Below, in pieces: positions 1 through 8,417 of a stretch of DNA of 21,618 nt. The DNA comes from CAYWBI01 sp964456445. GTDB taxonomy: Bacteria; Calditrichota; Calditrichia; Calditrichales; J004. Location of the stretch: contig CAYWBI010000052.1 of assembly GCA_964456445.1 (NCBI GenBank), forward strand, positions 1 through 21,618, in the 5' to 3' direction. How positions within the stretch are numbered: the stretch's first letter is position 1; each line of letters starts with the position of its first letter. A model generated the notes under the pieces. The model saw only the letters and a program-made list of their open reading frames with translations, did not search any database and was not told where the DNA came from. The position numbers and the translations under genes are program-made.

Positions 1-17
1 TGATATGTTTTTTTCAT
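1..17 (-). CDS. Start of a further gene, truncated by the window edge
   Basis: Only the first codons are visible: Met-Lys-Lys-Thr-Tyr, then an incomplete codon. The ATG at 17-15 follows the emo stop codon by 13 nt and is preceded by a good Shine-Dalgarno (AGAGGAAG, 2 nt before ATG). This supports a real co-transcribed gene continuing to the left of the window. The basic start (KK) could begin a signal peptide, but too little is present to say. Its product cannot be identified. Confidence 0.6.
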
Positions 18-30
18 GGCTTCCTCTGAT

Positions 31-2073
31 TTATGCTTCCACCGTTCCTTCAATTTCCATGGGTTCCTGAATATCCATCGCTTCCAGAACATAGTCGATG
101 ATATCCATGACTTCGATCTTGCCTTCATTTCCGGAGGTTTTTACCGCGTCGGAATACATGGTCATGTCCTTGGGACAGGCCACGGTAAAGTATTTGATAT
201 CGCCCAGTCCCATAGCTTCATCGATACGGCTTTCGCTCGGGCGTTGGGTCATATCGTCATGGTCTTTCATCCAAATACGTCCGCCGCCTGCTCCGCAGCA
301 GAAGGAATTGGAACGGTTACGCGGCATTTCCACCAGTTCCACGCCGCATAATTCCATCAGCTCACGGGGTGCGTCAAAAATGCCGTTGTAGCGTCCGAGA
401 TAGCAGGGATCATGATAGGTCACCCGGGCATTAACTTTTTTCTTGAGTTGTATCCGGCCGCTTTTAATTAAATCCAGCAAAAATGTTGAGTAGTGGTGAA
501 CCGTGTAATTTCCGCCCTTGGCCGGGTATTCGTTTTTAAGCGCATTATAGGTATGCGGGTCGGTGGTGATGATTTCCTCGAACTGGCAGTCTTCCAGGGT
601 CTTGATGTTGTCTTCGGCCAGGGCTTCGAACAGGCCTTCTTCCCCGGCACGGCGTACATCGTTACCAGCGGATTTTTCACCTTTTTTCAGGATACCGAAA
701 TCTACACCTGCCGCATTTAGTACCCGGGCCACCTTTTGGGTCGTGGACTGGCAGTTTTGGTTAAAGGAGGCAAAGTCGCCCACGAACCACAAATATTTAA
801 CCGGTTCCCTCGTGGGGTCTTTTATCTCTATATCAAGCTCCTTGGTCCAGCGGGTACGTTTTCGGGAGGATTCCCCGAAGGAGTTACCCTGTTCGTCTAA
901 GGAGCGCAACACCTCGCCGAGCTCGTCGGGCATGTTGGCATCAAACACCATTTTACGACGCATTTCGATGATATCAACCATGGGTTCATTTCCTACTGGA
1001 CAAACCTGAACACAGGCCATGCAGGTAGTGCAGGCCCAAACTGCGTCGGGCTTGATCACATAATCCAGCAGGCTGCCTTCATCGGTACCGGAGACAATTT
1101 TCTTGCCATGCTCTCTGATATAGTAGCGTTTATTGATTACCAGCGCGGAGGGGCTTAAGGGCGTACCGGAATTATGGGCCGGACATACCTCATGGCAACG
1201 GGTACACATAATGCAGGCATAGGCGTCCAAAACCTGCGGCCAGGAAAGATCGGTCAGTTTGCCTGCTCCCGGTGCGGAAGGATCGCCCACCGATGCCAAC
1301 AGGCCATTGGGTGTTTTGCGGCCCAGGGCAATATTGACCGGCGCCACCATCAGGTGAAGGTGCTTACTGTATGGAAAATAAGGCAGAAAAACCACGATCA
1401 GCCCCATGGCCATCCACCAGGTGAGATGAATGCCAAAATCCAGGGAAGCCTGGTTCATGCCATAAAAAAGCGGCGCCACAGCACTTGCCGTTGGCATAAA
1501 AGAGTCACCATGTCCTTTTTCGGCAAGATGCAGAATGGTGCCCATCCAGCGTGAGCCCACATGCAGAATGATAAAGATGCCCACAATCAATGAATCGATT
1601 TTTATCCCCCCGCTCTGCACACCGGGACGCAGCATGACATTCGTGTTAAATTCAAACACCTTCGGTTTGCCAATAAAACGACGGATAAGGAAAAAGATCA
1701 TCCCGATCAGCACAAAGACACTAAAGATATCGGAGAAGAGATTAAAAGCGCCTGCCAACCCGCCCTGTCCGATCGTTGACCAACCGTTCAGATAGGCTTC
1801 GAGGATATCGTTTACATTTACCAGCAGGTAAAAGCTGAAGCCAAAAAAGATCATGGCATGAAAAACACTGACCATGGGCCGTGCCCTGAACACCGGTTTT
1901 TGCAGCCCCACATCAATCAGGGCCTTTATAAAACGACCAATCAGGTTATCGCTGCGATCAGCAGGGCCGCCTTTACGTACTATTTTTATCATTCGGTTAA
2001 ATCCGATAAAGGCGATTGCACCGCATACTATAACTAAGGCGATAAAGGCCATTTGCTCGGTTGAAGAAAGCAT
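31..2073 (-). CDS. emo: Membrane ETF:(mena)quinone oxidoreductase, NarI-like plus HdrD-like fusion (Emo)
   Basis: The protein is 680 aa. The N-terminal third has about five hydrophobic segments (roughly residues 8-28, 68-88, 112-132, 160-178, 213-233) of the NarI/cytochrome b type. Histidines that could bind haem include H72, H171 and H216. Two cubane [4Fe-4S] motifs follow: C287/290/293/297 and C348/351/354/358. Next comes a degenerate first CCG domain (about 428-515), then a complete CCG domain with C557, C592-C593-G and C633-P. This architecture is known for proteins that take electrons from EtfAB and reduce membrane (mena)quinone. It lies downstream of etfA, separated by 276 bp that contain a terminator. 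The start has a strong Shine-Dalgarno (AAGGGGAG). The soluble half closely resembles shdrB3 of the same locus. An HdrD annotation would also fit by domain, but the ETF context favours Emo. Confidence 0.9.
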   Translation of the reverse strand: MLSSTEQMAFIALVIVCGAIAFIGFNRMIKIVRKGGPADRSDNLIGRFIKALIDVGLQKPVFRARPMVSVFHAMIFFGFSFYLLVNVNDILEAYLNGWSTIGQGGLAGAFNLFSDIFSVFVLIGMIFFLIRRFIGKPKVFEFNTNVMLRPGVQSGGIKIDSLIVGIFIILHVGSRWMGTILHLAEKGHGDSFMPTASAVAPLFYGMNQASLDFGIHLTWWMAMGLIVVFLPYFPYSKHLHLMVAPVNIALGRKTPNGLLASVGDPSAPGAGKLTDLSWPQVLDAYACIMCTRCHEVCPAHNSGTPLSPSALVINKRYYIREHGKKIVSGTDEGSLLDYVIKPDAVWACTTCMACVQVCPVGNEPMVDIIEMRRKMVFDANMPDELGEVLRSLDEQGNSFGESSRKRTRWTKELDIEIKDPTREPVKYLWFVGDFASFNQNCQSTTQKVARVLNAAGVDFGILKKGEKSAGNDVRRAGEEGLFEALAEDNIKTLEDCQFEEIITTDPHTYNALKNEYPAKGGNYTVHHYSTFLLDLIKSGRIQLKKKVNARVTYHDPCYLGRYNGIFDAPRELMELCGVELVEMPRNRSNSFCCGAGGGRIWMKDHDDMTQRPSESRIDEAMGLGDIKYFTVACPKDMTMYSDAVKTSGNEGKIEVMDIIDYVLEAMDIQEPMEIEGTVEA

Positions 2074-2168
2074 AGAATACTCCCCTTGTTAGATTGGTGG
2101 TTTTTACTTACGAAGTTGTATGCTAAATCCTGCCGTCCGCGTACCGGCGACAAAATTATGCACGGAAC

Positions 2169-2223
2169 AAAAAACGAGATAGCGGGGCATTAATGCTTGC
2201 CGACACCTGTTGCCCCGTTTCTC
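2169..2223 (-). terminator. Rho-independent terminator between etfA and emo
   Basis: Read on the minus strand, GAGA..CGGGGCA (2223-2211) pairs with TGCCCCG..TCTC (2189-2176) around a loop of about 21 nt. It is followed immediately by GTTTTTTG (2175-2168). A GC-rich stem with a run of six U is a standard intrinsic terminator. It would stop or attenuate the long upstream operon after etfA, so emo would depend on read-through or on a promoter in 2074-2168. No clear promoter was recognised there. Confidence 0.75.
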
Positions 2224-2349
2224 TCATTATATTTTTAAAAAGTTAAAGCCCATATTCCATCTGACTGACGATCATCAATTTGCCCCATTCCGGTCAACAG
2301 GGAGCAAAAGTTTTTGTGGGCTTGTGTTTCAAAAGATACCCTTTTTAAA

Positions 2350-3282
2350 TCATTCAAGTGCTTCGGTTAAGTCCTCAACCACATCAAACAAATCGGCCAC
2401 CATGCCGTAATGGGCCACATCGAAGATGGGGGCATCTTTATCCGAGTTGATGGCAATGATGGTCGATGAGTTTTTCATACCTTCCAAGTGTTCCGGCGCA
2501 CCGGAAATTCCCAGGGCAATATAAACTTTCGGCTTAACCTTCAGTCCGGATTTCCCTACCTGGCGGGCCTTGGGCAACCAGCCGGCATCGATGATCGGAC
2601 GGGAAGCGGCAACAGCGGCATCGAGTACTTCGGCCAATTCCTCGGCCACCTCGATATCGTCTTTGCTGCCGATACCACGGCCTACGGCCACAAGCACATC
2701 CTGGGTGGTAATGTCCACATCGGCACTTTCGGGCATGATTAGTTTTTTAAAGCGCACCTTGCCATCATAGACCGGTGCATCCATTTCTTCCACGGCGGGG
2801 CTGCCGTCCTTGCGTCCAATATCGGCGGGCATCGAACCGGCGGCAACCGCCACTATGCAGGGGCCTTCGCCCAAATCACTAAGGACCTTTATCTTTCCGC
2901 CGAAAAGAGTTGCATCTACCTGTACAGACCCGGAATTTGTGATACTGGTTCCGGCGACGGCCAGCGGAAGTTGCTTGCTTGCAGAAACGGTGTTGGCCAT
3001 TTCCATACCCATGGAACTACCTCCAATCAGTACAAGGCGGGGAGCTTTGCTATCGATAACCGTCTTAAGCGCGGCCGAATAGCTTTCCGGGTTAAAATCC
3101 GCCGGGGCGTTTACCCTGATCACTTTGGAAGCAGCACCAAGTTTGGACACCATATCATCGGAACCACCAATTAAAACTGCGCTTACTTCACCGCCCAGCC
3201 CGTTGGCCATGGCCAGCATTTCGAATGTGATTTCCGCCAGTTCACCGTTCAGGTGTTCGGCCACAACAAATACATCTCCCAT
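2350..3282 (-). CDS. etfA: Electron transfer flavoprotein alpha subunit
   Basis: The protein is 310 aa, the normal length for EtfA. The C-terminal FAD-binding domain is intact: GRGIG (201-205), SRPIIDAGW (227-235), RQVGKSG (240-246), a VYIALGISGAPEH segment (about 253-265) and INSDKDAPIF (278-287). The gene overlaps the etfB stop by one base (TGATG), implying translational coupling and a 1:1 complex. EtfAB is part of type II sHdr loci, where it is thought to receive electrons from the sHdr complex and hand them to Emo in the membrane. A fatty-acid oxidation role is less likely because no acyl-CoA dehydrogenase gene is nearby. Confidence 0.95.
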   Translation of the reverse strand: MGDVFVVAEHLNGELAEITFEMLAMANGLGGEVSAVLIGGSDDMVSKLGAASKVIRVNAPADFNPESYSAALKTVIDSKAPRLVLIGGSSMGMEMANTVSASKQLPLAVAGTSITNSGSVQVDATLFGGKIKVLSDLGEGPCIVAVAAGSMPADIGRKDGSPAVEEMDAPVYDGKVRFKKLIMPESADVDITTQDVLVAVGRGIGSKDDIEVAEELAEVLDAAVAASRPIIDAGWLPKARQVGKSGLKVKPKVYIALGISGAPEHLEGMKNSSTIIAINSDKDAPIFDVAHYGMVADLFDVVEDLTEALE

Positions 3283-4028
3283 CAGGCCACCCCTTTCTCT
3301 TTTAATACGGCCACAATTTCTTCCACACTGTTTAACATTTTAGCGCCGCCGCCTTTTTCCGGGTGGGCCATTTTAATCACTTTAGAATGGGCTGTGCCTT
3401 CGGTGGAACCAGCAGCTACTTCCTCGATCGTGGCCGATTGCTGTATCTGGCGCACTTTGGAAACCGGGGCGTAACGCGGTGATTGTTTGGCAGCCTGCAC
3501 ACCTATCACGGCGGGCATGTCCACCTCAAATTCGGCCATAATACCGCCTGAATATTCTTTTTGTACCATGGCCACATTGCCATTTATTTCAATACCCGTT
3601 ACAACACTCACAGATGGCATTTTCAAATGGACGGCCAATAGCGGCCCCAGCCAGCCATCACGATCTGCGGCAGATTGCACGCCGGTTAACACCAGGTCGG
3701 CGCCCATACCGCTAATGGCCTGTGCCAGAACTTTGGCCAACTGGTGATTGTCCATATTTTCTTCGGCGCCGCAAATCTTAACCGCTTTATCGGCCCCCTT
3801 GGCCAGCGCCGTAAACAACATTTTATCGGCTTCGTCGCCATCAAGAGTAACCGCAAGCACTTCGCCTCCGCTTGCTTCTTTTAACAAAAGCGCTTCTTCC
3901 AGGGCGTGATCGTCAAATTCATTTAATTTCATTTTAAGGTACTCGTAATCCAGTGATGTGCCACTGTCATCAATCTCCAGCTCTTCCACCAGGTCGGGTA
4001 CTTGTTTTAAAGGCACTACTATCTTCAT
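3282..4028 (-). CDS. etfB: Electron transfer flavoprotein beta subunit
   Basis: The chosen ATG at 4028 gives 248 aa beginning MKIVVPLKQVPD, the usual EtfB N-terminus. The frame stays open for another 26 codons upstream, but these look unlike EtfB and run into shdrB3. An AAGGA stretch lies 9-10 nt before the ATG. The adenine-nucleotide-binding segment is visible as DLVLTGVQSAADRDGWLGP (101-119), so the subunit should bind AMP or a second FAD. Whether this ETF bifurcates cannot be decided by eye. It lies 46 bp after shdrB3 and one base overlaps etfA. Confidence 0.95.
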   Translation of the reverse strand: MKIVVPLKQVPDLVEELEIDDSGTSLDYEYLKMKLNEFDDHALEEALLLKEASGGEVLAVTLDGDEADKMLFTALAKGADKAVKICGAEENMDNHQLAKVLAQAISGMGADLVLTGVQSAADRDGWLGPLLAVHLKMPSVSVVTGIEINGNVAMVQKEYSGGIMAEFEVDMPAVIGVQAAKQSPRYAPVSKVRQIQQSATIEEVAAGSTEGTAHSKVIKMAHPEKGGGAKMLNSVEEIVAVLKEKGVA

Positions 4029-4074
4029 GGGACAATCCTTTTTTAAATTTAACCCTAACAAAATTGCATCGTAT

Positions 4075-5376
4075 TTACTCTTCCATGCACAAATCCAAAA
4101 TTTCAATAATATCCAGAACCTGTAATTTTCCTTCGTTGCCGGTGGATTTTACAGCATCTTCAAAGCGGGAAACTTCGTAGGGGCAACAGACGGCCAGCAC
4201 CTCGGCACCGACCTCAATGGCTTCCTTCACGCGATTTTCGGAAAGACGTTCATTGATATTGTCGGACATAAAACCATCGAGATACATCCCACCGCCTCCA
4301 CCGCCGCAACAATAGCCCTGGGCCTTGCAACGGTACATTTCACTGAATTCAATACCGGGCACTGCATTTAACAGATTGCGGGGCGCGTCGTATTCACCAT
4401 TATGCCGACCCAAATAACAGGGATCATGAAAGGTAACTTTTTTATTAAAAGATTTAGTAAGCAGGGGTTTCAACTTATCCATCATCGATGAGAGGAACTG
4501 GGTGTAATGTTCCACCGGATAGTCTCCGCCCATCTTTGGATATTCATTTTTGATGGCGTTATAAGCATGAGGGCCGCTGACCACCAGTTTGTTGAATTGC
4601 TGTTTATTAAATTGTTCGATATTGTGTTCGGCCATCATTTCAAACAGGCCTTTTTCTCCGGCGAGGCGCTGGGAATCACCGTCGCAACGCTCTTCGGCAC
4701 CCAACCAACCGAAATCCACACCAAGCTTTGTAAAAACCCGTGCCATGGCATGGGCCGCATCGTTCCCCCGTTGATGATAGGCAAAATAATCGCCGACAAA
4801 CCACAGCACATCGACCGCTTCGGGATTCTTGGAAAGATCCTTGATTTCCACTTCCGCCTTACGGGTCCATTTCGTACGTTTCCGTGCGGATTCGCCCATG
4901 GGGTTACCATACTCGGCCGTATTCTGAAACATTTCCTGTAATTCCGCCGGTACATCCGACCCATCAAGTATGGCTTTTTCTCTGGCGGCAGGCATAATAT
5001 CGATCATATTTACTTCCTTGGGGCATACACGCAAACAGTTCATACAGGTTGTACATTGCCATAAATCGGCGCTGCTAAAAATGCTTTGGCCCATTTGCAG
5101 CTTACGATATATTTTGCGTGGTCCATAATCACCAACATTATCGATTGGGCAGACACCGATGCACTGAGCACATTGGTAACACCAGCCTATTGATTCTGCT
5201 CCCGGTACTTCACGTAGTTCATCCAGTGTGGAAATATCATAATTGGTTATTTCCCGTGGCTCGTACATTTTATTCCAGTGACCGGAAATATCCACGCCGT
5301 CAACAATCGCGGTTTCCTTTTCCACATAGGACGTTATCTTTTCCTTTTCCTTCCGGAGCATGGTTTTATACGTCAT
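4075..5376 (-). CDS. shdrB3: sHdrB3-type iron-sulfur protein (soluble HdrD-like)
   Basis: The protein is 433 aa and has no membrane segment. Two cubane [4Fe-4S] motifs, C66/69/72/76 and C108/111/114/118, precede a degenerate first CCG domain (about 190-275, starting VGDYFAYHQ). A complete second CCG domain follows: C320 in HDPCYLGRHNG, C356-C357-G, and C397-C398-P. The hallmark of type II sHdr loci is this fused B3 subunit in place of separate C2 and B2 subunits. It probably links the sHdr core to EtfAB, whose genes follow directly. The start is 1 nt after the shdrH stop, with GGAG 10 nt upstream. It is a clear paralogue of the soluble half of Emo. Confidence 0.9.
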   Translation of the reverse strand: MTYKTMLRKEKEKITSYVEKETAIVDGVDISGHWNKMYEPREITNYDISTLDELREVPGAESIGWCYQCAQCIGVCPIDNVGDYGPRKIYRKLQMGQSIFSSADLWQCTTCMNCLRVCPKEVNMIDIMPAAREKAILDGSDVPAELQEMFQNTAEYGNPMGESARKRTKWTRKAEVEIKDLSKNPEAVDVLWFVGDYFAYHQRGNDAAHAMARVFTKLGVDFGWLGAEERCDGDSQRLAGEKGLFEMMAEHNIEQFNKQQFNKLVVSGPHAYNAIKNEYPKMGGDYPVEHYTQFLSSMMDKLKPLLTKSFNKKVTFHDPCYLGRHNGEYDAPRNLLNAVPGIEFSEMYRCKAQGYCCGGGGGGMYLDGFMSDNINERLSENRVKEAIEVGAEVLAVCCPYEVSRFEDAVKSTGNEGKLQVLDIIEILDLCMEE

Positions 5377-5377
5377 A

Positions 5378-6133
5378 TCAATTCATCTCCATTTTTTGAA
5401 CACCAAGCACCCTGCGGGCCAGTTCGGGCAGTTCCGGCAGAATACGGTTAAATTCCTTGGAAAGTTTTAATTTGAAAACGGTAAACATGTAAACGGCATA
5501 CACACATGCCAGAAAGATATGCGCGCCGCGTAAACCGGATGCCATTCGCGTGAAACCTTTTTGATTGCCGGCCTTTGTAAGCGCCTGGATGGCCTTACCG
5601 ATTTCAATATACATTTCGCCGTTTGTTTCGGCTTCAAGCTTAAAATCATTTTGCAGTACAAGCGCAAGCGCACCGCTTTTGTTATCGGGCATCATTACCC
5701 AGTTTGTCCATAACCAATATTTTTCCGGTTCGTTGTTGTGTAGCAACTCGCTGGCCAGGCTGACCCTTAAACCTTCATTAAGACCGCTTAAGGATGAAGT
5801 AAAACGGTTGAAGCGTTTTTCAAGAGGCTTATCGCCATAGAGCAAAGTTTTTATTTCGTCCCGTAAAAAAGGCATGGCGTTGCCTTCCAACAATAATTTA
5901 TGCTTGCGCCTTAAAAAAAAGATATGGCGCAGAAGGATGCGGACGGCTTCTTCATCCAGATCCTCAATTTTATCCGCCGCAAGATATCTCTGGAAAAGTG
6001 CGGATTTTCGTCTCAGACGCAGATTGATGTCTTCCAGATCAGAAGAGCTGGCCAATTTTGTGGCTTCCATCAAAAACTCATGCGCGGATTCACTATCGAT
6101 GGTCTCATCGATTACAATTTCGTCGTAAAGCAT
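5378..6133 (-). CDS. shdrH: sHdrH-like conserved protein of the sHdr locus
   Basis: The product is 251 aa from the ATG at 6133. That start lies 10 nt after the shdrA stop with GGAGAG close by (GGAG 4 nt before ATG). A longer in-frame start at 6175 would overlap shdrA and is less likely. I see no cysteine motif, nucleotide-binding motif or signal peptide. The first half is rich in charged helices (about 30-120), and there is a mildly hydrophobic stretch around 205-230. It is called sHdrH because a hypothetical gene occupies exactly this place between shdrA and the B subunit in known loci. The biochemical role is unknown, perhaps structural. Confidence 0.75.
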   Translation of the reverse strand: MLYDEIVIDETIDSESAHEFLMEATKLASSSDLEDINLRLRRKSALFQRYLAADKIEDLDEEAVRILLRHIFFLRRKHKLLLEGNAMPFLRDEIKTLLYGDKPLEKRFNRFTSSLSGLNEGLRVSLASELLHNNEPEKYWLWTNWVMMPDNKSGALALVLQNDFKLEAETNGEMYIEIGKAIQALTKAGNQKGFTRMASGLRGAHIFLACVYAVYMFTVFKLKLSKEFNRILPELPELARRVLGVQKMEMN

Positions 6134-6143
6134 GGCTCTCCGG

Positions 6144-7199
6144 TTAAGCGGTTTGCAATTCAGATTTACGGACAAAGGAAGCTGCCTTCATCGCAGCGGC
6201 GCCCCCCATGGAAACAGAATCTTCCAAATCGGCAGGTCCGGCAGCGGCGCCCGCCACAAATATACCTTCACGTTTGGTGGAAACCGTATTGAGACAACCA
6301 CCGGTTGTTTCGATATAGCCGTGGCCTTCAAATGGCAAACCGAACATCTTTGCCATGGCTTTTGTACCATCGCTCGGTTCCATACCCACAGATAAAATGA
6401 CAACATCCATAGGAACTTCCATGGGGCGGCCCATTGTTGTGTCCTCGCCTTTAACAACAATCTGATCGCCGCGTTTGGTTACCTCGGTAACAATACCACG
6501 GATAAAATTGACATTATACTGTTCCTGTGCCTTCCAATATACATCGTCTTCCCAGAAGCCATATGCCCTTAAATCAATATAAAAGACAAACACGCGGCAA
6601 TCGGGCAAAAGCTGACGGATTTCCAGCGCTTCCTGTGAAGCTACCCCACAGCAGACCTTGGAGCACCACTGATTCCCAATTTGGCGGTCTCGGCTACCGA
6701 CGCATTGGATGAAACAAACCTGTTTTGGTTTTTCGCCATTGGATGGGCGGACAAAGTTTTTTTGCTTCAGCATCTTTTCGGCATCGACCAGGGTAATCAC
6801 ATCATCATACTCATAATAGCCGTACATCTGGGTCTCCTTGCCGGGATCGAAGTGTTTGAAACCGGTCGCCAAAATTACAGCCCCTGCCTCCACAATTTCC
6901 TCATCGACCTTGCCCTTAAGGGTAACCATGATATTCGGGGCGTCACCACTGCTTGCCTCTACGGTTGTATTGGTGCGAATATCGACGAGGTCATTACCGG
7001 TCACCGCGTCTATCATTTCCTGCATGGCCGTTTCCGCATCCCGTTGATCAGGTGTAAAGACAGAATAATGTTCTTCAATTGGCTTCCCGCCGAGAAAATC
7101 GTTTTTTTCAACTAAGACCACATGATAGCCCAAATCGGCCACACCACGCGCGGCTTCGAGCCCGGCGGGCCCACCGCCCACTATTAAGATCGGATTCAT
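6144..7199 (-). CDS. shdrA: sHdrA, FAD-binding subunit of the heterodisulfide reductase-like complex
   Basis: The protein is 351 aa with an N-terminal Rossmann FAD motif (GGGPAG, 8-13, with E31 ending the second strand) and a second nucleotide segment at ATGF (111-114). A conserved cysteine group lies at C162, C166, C179 and C183-C184 (QCVGSRD...WCSKVCC), expected to hold an iron-sulfur cluster. The C-terminal GIFVAGAAAGP segment contacts flavin. It is much shorter than methanogen HdrA and lacks the extra ferredoxin domains, which is typical for sHdrA. It overlaps the shdrB1 stop by 4 nt (ATGA). In the complex the flavin probably joins electron paths between LbpA-bound substrate and the Fe-S subunits. 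Confidence 0.93.
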   Translation of the reverse strand: MNPILIVGGGPAGLEAARGVADLGYHVVLVEKNDFLGGKPIEEHYSVFTPDQRDAETAMQEMIDAVTGNDLVDIRTNTTVEASSGDAPNIMVTLKGKVDEEIVEAGAVILATGFKHFDPGKETQMYGYYEYDDVITLVDAEKMLKQKNFVRPSNGEKPKQVCFIQCVGSRDRQIGNQWCSKVCCGVASQEALEIRQLLPDCRVFVFYIDLRAYGFWEDDVYWKAQEQYNVNFIRGIVTEVTKRGDQIVVKGEDTTMGRPMEVPMDVVILSVGMEPSDGTKAMAKMFGLPFEGHGYIETTGGCLNTVSTKREGIFVAGAAAGPADLEDSVSMGGAAAMKAASFVRKSELQTA

Positions 7200-8395
7200 T
7201 CAGCGTCCTCCCATGATAAATATTCTATTTCACCAGCTTTTATACGATCTACCTGTACCTGGAATTCGGCCCAGGCTTTCTCATGATCAATTCCCATTTT
7301 TTCCATTAAGGGCTTATTATCCACGCCATGCCAATGCAATTGGCACACCTTATACGGGTGAGCGCCCATTGCCAGTGCGGCAAACTGGGCATCGGATAGT
7401 ACGGGAATACCCACGTTACGATTATGCGCCTTGGCGGCAAACTGGCTTTTGTCCAATGTTGTTACACATCCCGTATCATGGGTTACCACCACATCGGGAT
7501 TGGCTTCTTCCTTCATCCGTTCAATTTTGCGGATGGTTGAAAACGAACGTGAGAAATCACGACTTACAAGAATATGCCGGAACCCAAACCCACAACAGTC
7601 GTGCCACGTGGAATAATCCTGTAAATCGGCACCCAGTTCTTTTACAATCCCGGAAACAACGGCAGTACGCTGGCCATCATAAAGATCCCGATCATATATG
7701 GCATCTTCCACAACCAGCTTATGATAATGACAGGCGGGATGAACGGTTACCGTTACATTGCTAAAATCACGGGTTTGTTTCTCTTTAATGCGATGGCGCA
7801 TGGCATGAATCCACTCGGAATAATGAACGATTTCTTCAGGAAAGACAAAGGGCTTGCCAAGCTTGTCCAGGATTCTGCGTACCTGGTCCCGTAATTCCGG
7901 GTGATGTATGATTTGCTCACGGGTTTCTTTATAATGGCCATAACTTGTTCCGCAATGGATAAGCGGGAAGTAGCCATCTTCATAGGCCTGGGCAAAATTA
8001 CGTATGGCAACCGCAGCCTGAGCGGCAGGATTTGATGCCGATGAAGCATAATAGTTCCAGGCCGTACAGGATGTTTGATCCCTTGGATCGTAATATTTAA
8101 GACCCAATTGGCGGTGTAGCCAAAAAATAGATGTTGAATATCCTGGGATATGTCCGCATTGCCCACAGGATTTATGATGCCAGGTATTTTGAACCGGGAT
8201 TTTTTTCATTCGGCCAAATTTCGTTTCTAATTCAACGTAATTTCCTTCATCGATACGCTGAACAATCAGCTCGCCTTTGGCCTCCAATTCAAAAAGCTGA
8301 TCCTTGAAATATTCCGTTGGCAGCTCACCCTTCCGGTCAAAATAACGGTCCCGGGCTTTGGTGGGGCCATTGCTTATGATGGTCAATTTTGACAT
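7196..8395 (-). CDS. shdrB1: sHdrB1, CCG-domain catalytic subunit
   Basis: The ATG at 8395 gives 399 aa beginning MSKLTIISNG, with AAAGGG about 8 nt upstream. The frame is open further upstream, but that part overlaps the preceding gene. Cysteines of the first CCG-like domain are C77, C80, C110 and C138. The second domain has C212 (HPACHYH), C257-C258-G and C300. HdrB proteins bind noncubane [4Fe-4S] clusters at such motifs and cleave or form disulfides. Here the substrate is probably lipoyl-bound sulfur on LbpA. The gene lies 22 nt after the nitroreductase-family gene and overlaps shdrA by 4 nt. Confidence 0.9.
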   Translation of the reverse strand: MSKLTIISNGPTKARDRYFDRKGELPTEYFKDQLFELEAKGELIVQRIDEGNYVELETKFGRMKKIPVQNTWHHKSCGQCGHIPGYSTSIFWLHRQLGLKYYDPRDQTSCTAWNYYASSASNPAAQAAVAIRNFAQAYEDGYFPLIHCGTSYGHYKETREQIIHHPELRDQVRRILDKLGKPFVFPEEIVHYSEWIHAMRHRIKEKQTRDFSNVTVTVHPACHYHKLVVEDAIYDRDLYDGQRTAVVSGIVKELGADLQDYSTWHDCCGFGFRHILVSRDFSRSFSTIRKIERMKEEANPDVVVTHDTGCVTTLDKSQFAAKAHNRNVGIPVLSDAQFAALAMGAHPYKVCQLHWHGVDNKPLMEKMGIDHEKAWAEFQVQVDRIKAGEIEYLSWEDAE

Positions 8396-8417
8396 ACTAA
8401 TACCCTTTCGTGAAACC

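Noticed and set aside
1174..1554. Plus-strand open frame of 126 codons
   Set aside because: It lies fully inside emo, has no family resemblance or good ribosome binding site, and the minus-strand protein shows clear motifs throughout.
2350..4028. ETF genes as part of fatty-acid beta-oxidation
   Set aside because: No acyl-CoA dehydrogenase or related gene is present, while sHdr, LbpA and TusA genes surround the pair.
5924..6292. Plus-strand open frame of 122 codons across shdrH and shdrA
   Set aside because: It overlaps two supported minus-strand genes and its translation has no recognisable domain.
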